From assembly GCA_900660155.1 (NCBI GenBank), contig CABFPE010000428.1, positions 672,354 to 709,345 of the forward strand: a DNA stretch of 36,992 nt. Reading direction: 5' to 3'. The notes under the pieces were generated by a model, which ran no database searches, was not told the origin of the DNA, and saw only the letters and a list, made by a program, of their open reading frames with translations. Both the position numbers and the translations under genes were made by a program. This document shows, piece by piece, positions 21,655 through 32,363 of this stretch. How positions within the stretch are numbered: position 1 is the stretch's first letter; the number at the start of each line of letters is the position of its first letter. Origin of the DNA: Hofstenia miamia (lineage: Eukaryota > Xenacoelomorpha > Acoela > Hofsteniidae).

Positions 21655-22798
21655 TGCAGCATCCTCCAAGACAAATTAAGCTGTTAATGAAAGAGAGTCA
21701 GTGAAGAGGAACTAAGATCAAATTTAACTGTGATTAAAAAAATATCAAAAATTTATTATCATCTTAGATTAGTTTTGCATTATGCAACCAAGAACTATTA
21801 TTGAAAATGATTATAATTAGTATCAGACACTTCTATTAATTTGGCAAAATGAGGGCACAAATTCACTTCCATTATTTTTAGACATCCTTTCAGACGAACT
21901 TTTGAAATTTGAAATTGACAGGTACTTTTTTGGATTAACTATAAATAGAGTGAAATTCATTGTAACAATTGATAAAGAAAATTCTTTGGAATTCTTATAT
22001 TTAATTTGATTACAGTTTGATTATTTAGTATGATGTTCAGCTAAATGGCTGGTGTTCAGTAGTGGCAAGGATCCCATAATGGGAATGATTCTAGGTTCCT
22101 TGTTCTGAGCCATGAACCTGGACTTAAGTTAGGGATATGAACAGGAGTTTTTACTTCTGTTTAGCTGACTATCAATCCTATCATCCATGTACAAACAATA
22201 ATGAATCCATTATAAGGCTGGTAAGCCAAACATAGGAATTTATATTTATATTATTTTCCAAATTAATGACTATAATGTGACTGATAATGTGACCATGTAT
22301 GTATCAATTATTACATGTAGGCTGCATATTTATCTTACTCAATTAAAGCAAATATATTGTGGTAATTGCTAATTGCATAATTAATTAAGCAGCTAGTAAC
22401 AATCAAGGTTGCATGTATATAGTACATTTTACAAATTGAGACTAAGTCAAGTTGTGTTAAGTCTTGAGTAAGCACCAAACTAGGAAAGGATACATGTAAG
22501 TTGCCTCACTGAGCTGAGAAGTGGAACTCATTTGCTTGGAATGTAGAAGAGTGGTTGTTATTTGATTTGGAGATCAGCTTCAGGTGGATGCCCAAACACT
22601 AACAACTGGCAATAATGCTGCAAGGCTTGTCACCTAAATAGTGTTCATTATATCATCCATTAATTAAAGTTACTGGAGTTTAATAATGTGGAATTTAAGC
22701 AGTCTGAATTTAGTACATCTCTAACCACTAGTATGCCACACTGATTATAGTAGTATAATAGAGATATTGGATGTCAAAGCCTGGTAGAGGATGCTACA
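21655..22798. mobile_element. 1144-bp TG...CA insertion, candidate solo LTR
   Basis: The insertion interrupts RNase H exactly between the codons for LEML and ALVESLKKF. It begins TGCAGCATCCTCCA and ends with the imperfect inverse, TAGAGGATGCTACA (12 of 14 positions inverted). CTGG is duplicated on both sides (21,651-21,654 and 22,799-22,802). TG...CA ends with a 4-5 bp duplication are the signature of LTR-element integrases, and an isolated LTR is the common remnant after recombination. The interior has no coding region. The 14-bp inverted ends are longer than usual for an LTR, so a non-autonomous DNA transposon is the alternative. Confidence 0.75.
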
Positions 22799-23240
22799 CT
22801 GGCATTGGTGGAGAGTCTGAAAAAATTTAGATATTTTGTAATAAGAAGATATTTCTAAGTGAGTACAGATAATAGTGGCCTATCCTACCTGAACAAATTT
22901 TTGAGTGATCAAAGCAACATATTAGCCAGGTATATAAAGCAACTAACTGAATTCAATTTCAAGATACAGCATCAGAAGGGAATGCTACACACAAATGCGG
23001 ATTTATGGAAGCCCAAAGGCAAAATTAAAAAATTTGAATTTCTACTAACTGAAGAATATGAGGAATTACTGGAAAATAACACAGATAAACAGGGCCATGC
23101 CATCTTGCCCAGAAGATTAAATAAAGCAACATCAAGTGAGAGACATGATTTGGAAAGAGATAATAAGAAAATGCAAAGATCTCAGCACACCACTGAGCAA
23201 GGCATCACAGGGGTATTTTCAGAAGTATCAATTTAAATTG
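22799..23240 (+). pseudogene. pol: Gypsy RNase H, distal part, plus strand
   Basis: After the insertion the domain continues: ALVESLKKFRYFVI at 22,803-22,845, then TDNSGLSYLNKF near 22,865 (the T-D-x-x-x-L motif), then LTEFNFKIQHQKGMLHTNAD near 22,945-23,000, where relatives end H-x-x-G-x-x-N-x-x-A-D. A single frame is open from 22,859 to 23,236. The minus-strand element has the same uninterrupted stretch (LEMLALVENIKKFRHFLIE), which fixes the insertion point. Confidence 0.85.
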
Positions 23241-24190
23241 ACAAATAAAGGATTGCTATATGCAGCTAGTAATAATAATAGGTTGGCAATCTCAGAATAT
23301 TATAAGTGAGATTTAATTTGAAAAGTCCATGAGAGAGGACATATAGGGATAAACTAAACCAAAAAGAAATTTATTGATCAGTACACATGTACAAGTGTGA
23401 GACAAGCAGTAAAGGATGTAATTGATAAATGTGAAATCTGCAGATTGGTGAATGACAAACATTTTAATAAGAAAAGGGAACAATTAATAAAAATTCCAGT
23501 AGAAAGACCAAATATGATATTACATGCCAATCTAGAGAAATTATCATTAGATAATGTGGGATATGAGAACATGCTAGTATTGTTAGACAACCTAACAAAA
23601 TACACATAGCTCATACTATTAAAAACTACAAAGGCAAAAGTGATGACCAAGACAATTTTAAATGAGTGGATACTAAAGTTTAGCCTGATGATGAAATTTG
23701 TAACAGACAGAGGCCCACAATTTCAAAGCCAATCATTTAAAGAATGATTAGAAAAATGGATATTGCGCATGACACAACAATGGTGTATCACCCCAAGCTA
23801 ATGGGGTGACAGAGTGGTTAAACTGGACAATGATGAAACTACTGAGAATAATTACATCAACAGTCAGAGGTAAAAATTGGCAATCAGTTCTAGGTATGGC
23901 AGAGTTCTTTTACAATACATAATTGCAAAATACTACAAGAATAACACCATTTAAATTAATATATGGAAGAGAGTGCCAAATACCATTGTCCATTTTGGTT
24001 GAGAAATATACAGAGTGTGCAGATAACCAATATGTTGATAAACTAATAAGAAATATGCAAAAAATCCATAAAACTATTTGTAGTAACATTAAGAAAAGTG
24101 CAGTTAGACAAGACATTAAAATATAAAAATACACATGAAACCAGATGAAATAAGAGAAATGGTCTACAAATACACTATAAAACCAACCAA
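23241..24190 (+). pseudogene. pol: Gypsy integrase, plus strand (decayed)
   Basis: Integrase inserts element DNA into the genome. The N-terminal zinc domain is intact in sequence: HERGHIGIN near 23,330 gives H-x3-H, and CEICRL near 23,430 gives C-x2-C. The core starts HANLEKLSLDNVGYENMLVL near 23,525, with the usual first aspartate lost (N in its place). It continues LDNLTKYT, then LNEWILKF near 23,660, then FVTDRGPQFQSQSF near 23,700, which keeps the second aspartate. The E-x-x-N end is not preserved in frame. A C-terminal segment TPFKLIYGRECQIPLSI near 23,950 matches the conserved T-P-F-x-L-x-Y-G-R motif. Several stops are present. Confidence 0.85.
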
Positions 24191-24299
24191 AGATAAAAAC
24201 TAAGTTAGGAAAATAGAGACTAATTACAGTGGACCATATAAAATCAAGAAGAAACTGGATTGAAACAATTATTTTCTGGATACAGGTATTGTAGTAAAT

Positions 24300-25720
24300 T
24301 TTCAAAATTTAATATCAATAATGATATTATAAATAATGATACAAATTCAATATAGTAGAACAAGATTGAGGATATCAAAGCCCTTATAAATGAGGCAATA
24401 GGGAACAACTGTCAGTGAGAATAATACCAGATAGAGCAGGAAAATGCAGAGCTATATATAATGACCCAGATATCTGGGATATAAATCTCATAATTTTACT
24501 TAGGAATGATTATGCAGAACCAATGAAGGCAGACCAAGAGTTCAAGAGGTGAGAATGTGATGCCAACACTGAGACAACAAAGTAAACATAGCAGAGAAGG
24601 GTAAAATGACATAGGGAGAACATTCCAGAGAAATTGATACTGAATGCTTTGGTAGTTCTAGAGGAGTTGATAGTTCCACATGGTCACTGATTGAGAACTG
24701 AATTCATTGGAGCTTGTCAAGATGAGTCTAAAATGGTAGTTAAAAATATAATGGGGAAACATGATAATAGTCCTTTTAGTACAGTACAAATAGGTGTCCT
24801 AGTAAAACCCTCTCAGTTTCATTAGCATCTAGGAGTACTTCAATGATATGTTGAGGGAGAGATCTAGTAAAATATCACATGTGGAAGATAAAATATTGCA
24901 TCCCTACTTTATGGCAATGTGGAAAGCTAAGTAGATAGTATAGAGAAAAATATCTACTGGAAGAAAAAAACAAATAATTGAAGGAGTGGATAGACACAAA
25001 AAGCATTGTGGAACAACAATATTCCCATACATCATTGAAAACACCCTAAATGCAATGTATTGATATTATCTGATAGCAACATGAAAATTAATGTATCAAG
25101 AAACTACTGGAGGATTACTGTACATACATCATTCAAAGGTAATTTCTAGCAATGGGACAAGAAAATTAAGGCATTGAGTCTATTAATATTGATTACAGGA
25201 ATCTTATGATTATTTACATTTTTAGAACAGATAAAATTTTTGATATGTGCATCATGGAGAAAATTGAAATGTGTTAAAAGCTGGAGAAGCAATTGAGAAT
25301 TATGGTGGTACTGATTCTCTGACAAGTAGAAATGAAGAAATAGAAGATCAGATACATAGCTTGCACTATAGAATGGAAAATTGTATAATCTTAAAGGGTA
25401 GTATATACCACATATTAGGGCTAAACAAGAAGAAAGATTCAATATTGAAGCTGGTATACACAGATATATTACTGAATAAACAGCTACCAGGACACAGATT
25501 AATGATGGATGCAAGAATTGCTATAGATGTTGTATTACAAGCTCAGTCAATCAAATTAATGAATCTGCTTGTAAATATCTCTATGATAACAAATGTTAAA
25601 CCATTATTTGCTTTATCACAAAGTCAAGAAGTACTAAGAGAGGTATACAACTGCTGGAAAAAAATAAAAATGATACAACCAATTGATGAAGAATGGCTGA
25701 AAATGGAAATCAAAAGTCCT
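24300..25720 (+). pseudogene. Possible third reading frame after Gypsy pol
   Basis: Downstream of integrase the plus strand keeps protein-like, broken frames: PDRAGKCRAIYNDPDIWDIN near 24,430; NALVVLEELIVPHG near 24,645; and a 162-codon open frame at 25,271-25,759 rich in charged residues. A hydrophobic run (LSLLILITGIL) lies near 25,170-25,205. The position is that of the env-like or accessory third gene of some Gypsy elements. I recognise no domain, so the function is open. The last 12 or so codons run into the minus-strand element and are not part of it. Confidence 0.4.
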
Positions 25721-26660
25721 ATTGAGAAATGCCACCACACACATTTGAGAGAATTTTAGATGTTCTTGGTTTCTTCAATGTGTATGTGTAGACCAGATCC
25801 TCTACTTTATGGGGTTTACTGTACAGATTCTTGTTGAAGTTCCTCTCTAGTCTTATTGCCAGCCTCTTCATGTCTCTGCACATTGTTTCATGGACCTCTG
25901 TCATCTGATCTTTGAGTATTTTGATCAATTCATTATGGATTGCTTTTTAATAGTTTGTGTATTGCATTGACAGTGGTGTTGATGCCTCCTGCCAAACATC
26001 ACCTTGAAGGGTGTGATCCCTGTTGTCTAATGTACCACAATGTTGTAAAAGTATTCTATCATCTTCATTACTTGTTGGCAATGTCTATCTCCTACTTGAG
26101 ACATGATTACTTGTATTAATTTGATCAACATTTGGTTTAATCTTTTGGCAGCTCTGTTTGCTTGTGGACGATATGCTGTACTTTTCCCATGTTCAAATTC
26201 CAAGAGCTTTGTTAGTTGGTTGAACAGTTTGATCTCAAATTGCACTCTTCTGTCAGTGATGATTCTTTTCATTGGTCTGAACTTCAGTATCCATTCCTTC
26301 AGCACTTTTTCCACAATCACTTTCACTGTCATTGAGTCCAATGGGATGATTTGACAGTACCTGATGAACTTATCTTTGTCCTTCAACAAGGTTTCCATGT
26401 TGACATGCATGATTTCATTCATAGATGTTGCCATTCCTTTTTCAATGGTGTGTTTTGATTTGAAAGAATAATTTTTTCTGAGGGAGGTAGATTGTACACT
26501 TATTTATGATGTCTTCAACTACCTTTCATATTGTGGTTATGATATATTTTGAGTTGAACATAGATTCTGTCTGGTATATTCCCATGTGCCCCTTTTCATG
26601 TATCTTGCATACCAGGTCCCTCTTGAAATACTCTGGGATTGTGTCCTTCTACATATAACA
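25719..26660 (-). pseudogene. pol: Gypsy integrase, minus-strand element
   Basis: Read on the minus strand: the zinc domain with HEKGHMGIY near 26,590 (H-x3-H) and CTIY near 26,495, where the second cysteine of the C-x2-C pair is lost. The core is in an open frame of 135 codons (26,434-26,027), with LKEWILKF, then RIITDRRVQFEIKLF near 26,250, which keeps the second aspartate, then STAYRPQANRAAKRLNQ near 26,140, where the catalytic glutamate position reads Lys. The C-terminal basic segment (25,928-25,719) has VEDLVYTYTLKKPRTSKIL near the K-x-W-x-G-P-Y region. The copy ends there; no 3' LTR is recognisable between 25.1 and 25.7 kb. Confidence 0.85.
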
Positions 26661-26945
26661 AACATTATTGTTTACCTTCAAGGTATATCTCCTGAAGTAG
26701 GAATTCACCTCTTTCATTAATGTTGTTTCCAGCACTTGCACTTTTTTCTGTATCTGTCTCAGTACATTGTCTGTAATCTGTTTCTGCACTATCTCCTATT
26801 CTGTAATCTCCACTTTGATTGTAATCAGGAGTATCACATGCCCTTTCTTGTCTATGTCTATTTCTGGGAGCTCTTCATATTGATTAAATGACAAGAATTT
26901 AAATTTCACTTTTTCTCCAGCTTCTTTAAGTGCATCTCTTTAATA

Positions 26946-27520
26946 TTAAGATAATGCCACCCAAAAGTCAGCATTCATGCATAGTGTCCCATTTCTGTGT
27001 TCTACTGTGAATATGTAGTTGCTAGGGAACTCATTCCACCATGACACTATGGAGGATTTGTCACTTGAAAACTTATTAAGAAAGGACAGTCCTGTATTAT
27101 CTGTTCTCATGATGAACTTCTTCTCAATCAGAAAATGTCTGAATTTTTTGATGTTCTCCACTAATGCAAGCATTTCCAATTTCCTGCTCAACAACTGTCC
27201 TGGTTTTTCTCAATTATCTTAAATTTGTGTCAGACAGGATCTGATGGTAATTTTACTTGCATCAGAGTTGATTATGAGCTATTTTGAGTAGTCAGGCATA
27301 TTGAGTGATGGTGTATTGGCTAGTTATTTCTTTATTAGGTCTAATTCCTCTTGCTCTTGCCAGGTCCATATGAATGATACATTTTTTAATACAAAAAATT
27401 TCTTGGCATCAAGGAGCCTCATGGCTCTTATCATACATCTTCTAGATGTAATTTTTATTTTGCAATCAAATGTATTATGTGTCCATATAATAAAAACTTG
27501 CTGAGATATTAGCAATTCTT
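26946..27520 (-). pseudogene. pol: Gypsy connection domain and RNase H, minus-strand element
   Basis: Minus strand from 27,510 down: RLLDAKKFFVLKNVSFIWTW (connection, with F-x-W), then LANTPSLNMPDYSK, then LIINSDASKITI near 27,265, the D-A-S start of RNase H. It continues LSRKLEMLALVENIKKF near 27,150-27,195, TDNTGLSFLNKF near 27,080-27,110, and VEHRNGTLCMNADFW near 26,960-27,005. The order and residues parallel the plus-strand element, but here the domain is not interrupted at LEMLALVE. Two stops break the frame. Confidence 0.85.
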
Positions 27521-27665
27521 TTCAAAAATTTCAGACAAAAAAAGGTTGTGTTAACTGATAAAAATTGATGAACAAAAATATAGTAGGCCAAGTCTGAGAC
27601 TACTTGAAATGTCTTTTCTAGATGCAAATTCCATATGATAAAAACTTGCTGAGATATTAGCAATT
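27482..27665. repeat. 148-bp-spaced direct repeat
   Basis: A 36-base phrase starting TCCATATxATAAAAACTTGC and ending GATATTAGCAATT occurs at 27,482-27,517 and 27,630-27,665 with one mismatch. A weaker match (CTAGATGxAA) precedes both, so an imperfect tandem duplication with period 148 is likely. It sits at the point where RT-to-RNase H continuity is lost. Confidence 0.85.
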
Positions 27666-28835
27666 AATTTCAAAAAAATTTTTTTGGTGTAAAATTGTAT
27701 TAGAAAGCCATTTCATATTCTAAAATATCCTGGGACCAATCCAAACACTTTGCAAAATACAGAATTTATAGGATTCTAAAAGATTTTAGATATAAAATCA
27801 TATTAGAAAGTGATTCTGCCCAGTTTCAAATCAATTTCATAAGCAGTTTTTGAATAATTTGCAATTGAATTGCTTGTTCTACCCACATTCAAGCAATCAT
27901 GTATCTGTTTAACATATTCAGCCTGAACCCGGCATTCCAATATTGATTTGAGAGAAAAACCTTATAATTGTATCATAATATATTGAATAATTGGTGATTT
28001 CACATTTGCCACTATATATATAATTTATATTCTTACATATACTACTTTCAATTGAAAATATTTTCTATTTTTTGCAAAAAATGTAGCCTGAATACAATAA
28101 TAATAAATATATTATAATATTAAATCAATTGTGTCATATATGCTGCATTAATTTTAGCATTAGTTGTTATATAAAACAGTGCTTTTAATTTATAAATACT
28201 AGTATATTATGCAATTGAAATTTTTAATAATGAAACTTGTGAAAGAGCTATTGAAGTTATCCAGGATGTTGTAAAGAGCTTGCAAGTCAGATGAAAATAC
28301 ATGAACTACTTGCTCTCTAAATTAAGACTGCCTGCTTATTGTTTCTACATAGACACAAACAAATAAGAATGTGGTGTCTTGTTATATTTTGCTTAAATAC
28401 TTGATAAATAATAGTAAATAGTTCAAATCAAAAATAGTTAATTGTTTCTGTTATAACATTTATTGTCAATTGCAGATTAAAAGAAATAAGAAATAATGAA
28501 GAACCCATCCAAACCACAATGTTGGCTGACACCCCCTTCAAGGGAATTAAAATTTAATTGACAATACCATGTCGAATTTTTGATGCTCTTTCTGAAAAAC
28601 TTAATTTTGTGAAAATCAGTTAAGAATTGACTGAGCTGCAGTCTTTCCATTTTTAGACATAAGAAATTAAAAAAATTGATAAAGACAGTTAAACTTTAGC
28701 TTGCTAGAGGTTGCATTGAGAAACTGGGTTTTAGTGGAAGAAGATTTATTTTGGGAATAATTTTTGGACCCTGGCCCTCATATTTTGAATGTTTATTTAA
28801 GAAACAAGTTGTTTGAAATGACTTGGAGTTTAAGT
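27531..28835. other. AT-rich sequence separating RT from RNase H
   Basis: In the plus-strand element the second RT aspartate motif and RNase H are about 340 bases apart; here the distance is about 1640. Roughly 1.3 kb of very AT-rich, non-coding sequence must therefore be an insertion. I could not find inverted ends, a tail or a target duplication, so its type is unknown. Confidence 0.55.
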
Positions 28836-29340
28836 AGACTTTGTAAGGTAAAAAGTAGTGAACTTTTAATTTCTTGATATGTTCTTGTATAGTTCTGCTG
28901 ACTATCAGGATGTCATCAATGTATGTGGATACCCCTTTCCTTGCTTGGTGTTGTCATTTTCTCAGGACCTTGGTTATATACTTCTGAAAGGTCACTGGTG
29001 CATTACATATTCAGAAAGCCATGTAGACCCATTTGTACAATCAATAAGGCATTATGAATGCTGTCTTCTTGATGTCATCAAGCTCCATTGGTACCTGCCA
29101 ATAATCCTTACATGCATCCCAAGCCATAAAATATTTGCTTTAGGCTGCTTCTTATAATGTATCCTAAATGCATGGTAATGGTTATGCATTCTTCTTTGTA
29201 ATGTTGTTTAACTTCCTGAAATCAATGCATAGTCAATCTTTGTTCCTTTGTTTAAGGAACACTATGGGCTCCATGCATGGGCTGATGTTATTGCTTATCT
29301 GTTTTTGTAGTGTATTGTTATATTCTTCCTGCATATGTTC
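28836..29340 (-). pseudogene. pol: Gypsy reverse transcriptase, minus-strand element
   Basis: On the minus strand: MEPIVFLKQRNKD near 29,240-29,280, then LCIDFRKLNNITKKNA near 29,195-29,235 (the C-V-D-Y-R-K-L-N block), then KDYWQVPMELDDIKKTAFIM near 29,060-29,120, then NAPVTFQKYITKVLR near 28,960-29,000. The catalytic box reads YIDDILIVS with Y-I-D-D at 28,912-28,923, intact unlike the plus-strand copy. The first palm motif (F-S-x-L-D) is degraded. Stops occur between blocks. The domain runs into the unassigned AT-rich insertion. Confidence 0.85.
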
Positions 29341-29749
29341 CTGAACTTGTCACACTGGTAAATGTTTTGGCTCATTCACATTCAGTATTATTTTGTGTGT
29401 CTCACCTACTGCTTTGCCCATGCTAATTTATCTAAAATTGAATACCTGCAAGAGTTGTTTTAATACCTGCCAAAGTTGATTGATTTGTTTATTTGACAGG
29501 TGTTCATAGTCCTCTCCTCAAATTTCAGGGACTTTCTTTTCTTTTTCTGATTTCTCTACCACAACCATGTTTATTTGTTTTACTGTGCTTTTCTGTTTAA
29601 TCCTTATTGTTATGCCAAATATCATTATTTTGACTTGCTAAGATTCAGTACAGTTCATTATGGGGACTCTCTCTATACCATTTTTTTTTATCATGCACTA
29701 GCTTGCCAGTACCATTATTCTTCTTGTATTCAGTCCAGCTTGATCATAT

Positions 29750-29992
29750 ATCATTATTTCATTATTGTGTATGTCATTAGTTTTAATTGTATGATATTTT
29801 CAATGCTTTGGTAGCAACTGCATGACCCCTTTAAGTTTGAGACAGCCTCCCTATCCTTTCTGATTCTGTTGGGTATTGGTATTACTTCCTTTTGTATTCT
29901 AATTGTTTGAATTCCAATATCATTTATGCATTTGTGATTCTCCAGGAAATCACTCCCCAAGATGAGTTTGTAAGGTAGATTGTTTCTTTGTG
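29750..29992 (-). pseudogene. Gypsy protease, C-terminal part, minus strand
   Basis: LILGSDFLENHKCIND is read at about 29,918-29,965, the I-L-G-x-D-F-L motif of retropepsins. It is followed by IQTIRIQKEVIPI, equivalent to the strand after this motif in the first element. The N-terminal half lies beyond the LINE insertion at 29,993-30,408. Confidence 0.8.
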
Positions 29993-30408
29993 TATTATTA
30001 TTATTTATTATTTAATAGCTTTATTTAACACTTTATGCATATACATGAATATATGCATACATATATATACAATATACATGATATCTATATATATATATAC
30101 AAACATGAACTACAACTATAAAGTATAACAAAATATTTACAAATTCTAAAAAGTTAAATATTTTCACCAAGAGTTTGTTTTAACTGAGTAGCTATATTTG
30201 TATTGATTTGCTAGCAGGTTCTGCTTTAATAATCTCTTAAACAAATTCAAAGAAGATGCAGTGCTGACACAAGTAGGAAGAGTATTCCACATTTTTGCTG
30301 CATATGTGATGAAGGCACCTTTCCAATATCTATTATGGATTTTAACACTATTAATGCATGTCTTTTTGTATCTACCACAATTAAAGTGTGTACAGAATGG
30401 TGTTTGTG
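29993..30408 (-). mobile_element. 5'-truncated LINE inside Gypsy protease
   Basis: On the minus strand an intact frame of about 80 codons, starting near 30,395, contains KGAFITYAAKMWNTLPTCVS, then SSLNLFKRLLKQNLL, and ends at a stop after KTNSW. This is the conserved C-terminus of CR1/L2-like LINE proteins. A 3' UTR of about 230 bases follows, ending in AATAAA and a (TAA)n-type tail at the 29,993 side. TTTGTG is duplicated at 29,987-29,992 and 30,403-30,408. The truncated 5' end, simple-repeat tail and short duplication fit target-primed integration. The tail frame is undamaged, so this is one of the younger insertions in the block. Confidence 0.85.
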
Positions 30409-30640
30409 ATTCTTAGATTCACTCCTTCTATTGGACCTTTGGTGTCCATGTAGTCCCCTGAGGCATTGATTAGTCTATGCATCACTTTCCCCCATTACTT
30501 CTCTTTCATACCCCAATTTATTTGCATACTTGTCAATGTTGACCAGTACCTTTAATATCACTCTGTTTATTATAACAGGAACTATGTTAACCTCTGACAA
30601 ATTGGTCTTAGCTAAAACAGGTGCATGTTTTATAGGAGAT
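30409..30640 (-). pseudogene. Gypsy protease, N-terminal part, minus strand
   Basis: The minus strand reads VIINRVILKVLVNIDKYANK then LGYEREV near 30,500-30,590, the V-x-x-D-T-G-x-x region with the active-site motif eroded. It is followed by LINASGDYMDTKGPIEGV near 30,420-30,475, matching RASGDYINVKGTVKNA in the first Gypsy element. Confidence 0.65.
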
Positions 30641-30699
30641 AGCACTCCATTTAGTGTGACACATCCTCCTCTCTGTCATGTTCTATTTGTTTTTTGATC

Positions 30700-32140
30700 T
30701 CCTCCAACTCAATGAGGTCTTCCTTGTTGTAGAAGGCTTCTCCATTGTAAATGGCATTAATTTGTTTCCAAGAGTCTTTCTTTACATGTCCTTATAGACC
30801 ACAATTATGGCATCAGGTATCCATTTTCCTTAGTGCTTTTGTCTCACCCTCATTTGTTTTTACATTGATTATTCCCAGCATTGGCTTCATTCCTGCTTCT
30901 TGTTTGTTGTCCACTGTTTCAGTTTTTATGACTGCTTGTCTGACCATTGTCTATTGTATTTTCAGAGTTGCACTTTCTTTTATAGCATTGTTGTTCTCCA
31001 GCATGATGCTGAGTGACAGTGCTTGGCCAATTAGTGTCTCTATGGAGTCCTCTGTATCTCCTTTGAGTTTGAATGTTTGTCTCAGATTGTCAGGTAGACC
31101 TTTGCAGGTGTGCAAGAAAAGATCATATTTATTATATGAATTTTCAATGGAACTTAACTTCAGAATCTATTCCACTTGTTGCATATATTACCATAAATAA
31201 TCAAATTTGTCACTTCTCCATTTTTTTAATATTAATTTGTATTAACTTTTGAAGCTTTTGCTTCTATAGCTTGGAAATCACCAATTAGTAATTTGTAGTT
31301 CCTCTTTACTGCATTGTCTAACATCAAGTAGTGCTGATACACTGCTCCATCTAGGTATAGGGGTAGTCTCTCTGCTGCTGTGTCCTGGATGACACATTTG
31401 TCTTACATGCTTAGCTCAAATATTGGAAGCCACTCATTAAAGTTAGGTGTGAGGGAATTTTTTCATCCAGTGAATTTCATTAATATTACTCTGCAGGGTG
31501 CCATACCATGATGTCTCATTCTGCTTAGTATTGATTCTGTGAAATTTGATTTCTCTTCCATTTTTGTTGTCATCATTTCACTTAGTTTCTCCAACCATTC
31601 CATTTCATCATCTTTCATTTCAAATGGTAAAGATTATTTTTGGGCTTGTCTCCATATGCCCCCTCTAACCTCTGTCTGGTTTCTCCTTTATTATTCATTT
31701 GATAGTTTGGATCTGCAGCTTTTCATCATCTAGCTCCTCTGCTCATATTTTCTCTTAGATTTCTTTCTCTTCAAGAAGTTCATTCTCCTGGTTGGGCATC
31801 TCAGTTGGTCTCTGTAGTTCATCTACTTCATCAATGAGCTGACTTTCCTTCAGACTCATATTCTTGGAGTCTGTAGATTTCGCCATCTTGTGCCTTCATC
31901 TCATGTTGATGCACTTCCCTCATTTGTTGGACTTTTCTCTGTTCTGCCAATGATGCTTGTAATTTGCATCTGATTTGCTACCTCATTAGCTCCTGTTCAC
32001 TTATAAATTGAGTGGTTAGTGACAATATTTCAAATCACAATCTTATCTCAGTGTCTTATAATTATGTTAGGTTTATGGATTCTATCAATAGTGACTGAGC
32101 TCTTGATGTGAACGTGAATTCTTCTGGTGATTGTGTCATT
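30700..32140 (-). pseudogene. gag: Gypsy gag, minus-strand element
   Basis: Minus strand: a Gln/Glu-rich coiled-coil-like region (QIRCKLQASLAEQRKVQQMR near 31,920-31,980), then the gag core NFNEWLPIFELSM near 31,405-31,445 and LPLYLDGAVYQHYLML near 31,325-31,375, followed by NYKLLIGDF near 31,290-31,310. The zinc knuckle at 30,771-30,812 is damaged: C-H-N-C-G-L-stop-G-H-V-K-K-D-S, with an internal stop and the last cysteine changed to serine. It is homologous to the gags at 1.5 and 18.3 kb. A possible start ATG lies near 32,137. Confidence 0.8.
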
Positions 32141-32150
32141 GGTTCAGGGG

Positions 32151-32363
32151 TTAGCAGCTATGCCAATGCTGCATTGTTGTACCATGATGACACTGATAGT
32201 GGGCGTTTGTGTTTTTGTTTTCCATTTCTATTGCTGATGCTGCTGGCATGTAGGGAATACAATGAATTAAATTTGCATTGGATGTTTTGTTTTCCACTTC
32301 CATTTCTGATGCTGCTGTTGCATTGGCCTCTGTTCTATGGTGATTTAAAGATGCATTTTGCAC
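32151..32363 (-). repeat. Duplicated peptide-like segment upstream of gag
   Basis: An open frame of 70 codons holds two similar stretches, AASEMEVENKTSNA and AASAIEMENKNTNA, encoded by a 68-base spaced repeat of GxTTTTGTTTTCCAxTTCxAT and GATGCTGCTG on the plus strand. It may be a duplicated N-terminal gag piece or leader sequence. No known domain. Confidence 0.5.

Noticed and set aside
23910..24305. Hydrophobic minus-strand open frame of 131 codons
   Set aside because: It is the reverse of integrase coding sequence, which explains the open frame and composition.
25146..25514. Minus-strand open frame of 122 codons with hydrophobic residues
   Set aside because: It overlaps the better plus-strand frame after pol and shows no motif.
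27482..27665. 36-base repeats as target-site duplication of an insertion
   Set aside because: Far too long for a target duplication; a tandem duplication with period 148 explains them.
30751..31200. Plus-strand open frame of 149 codons, signal-peptide-like
   Set aside because: It is the complement of the minus-strand gag with its zinc knuckle.
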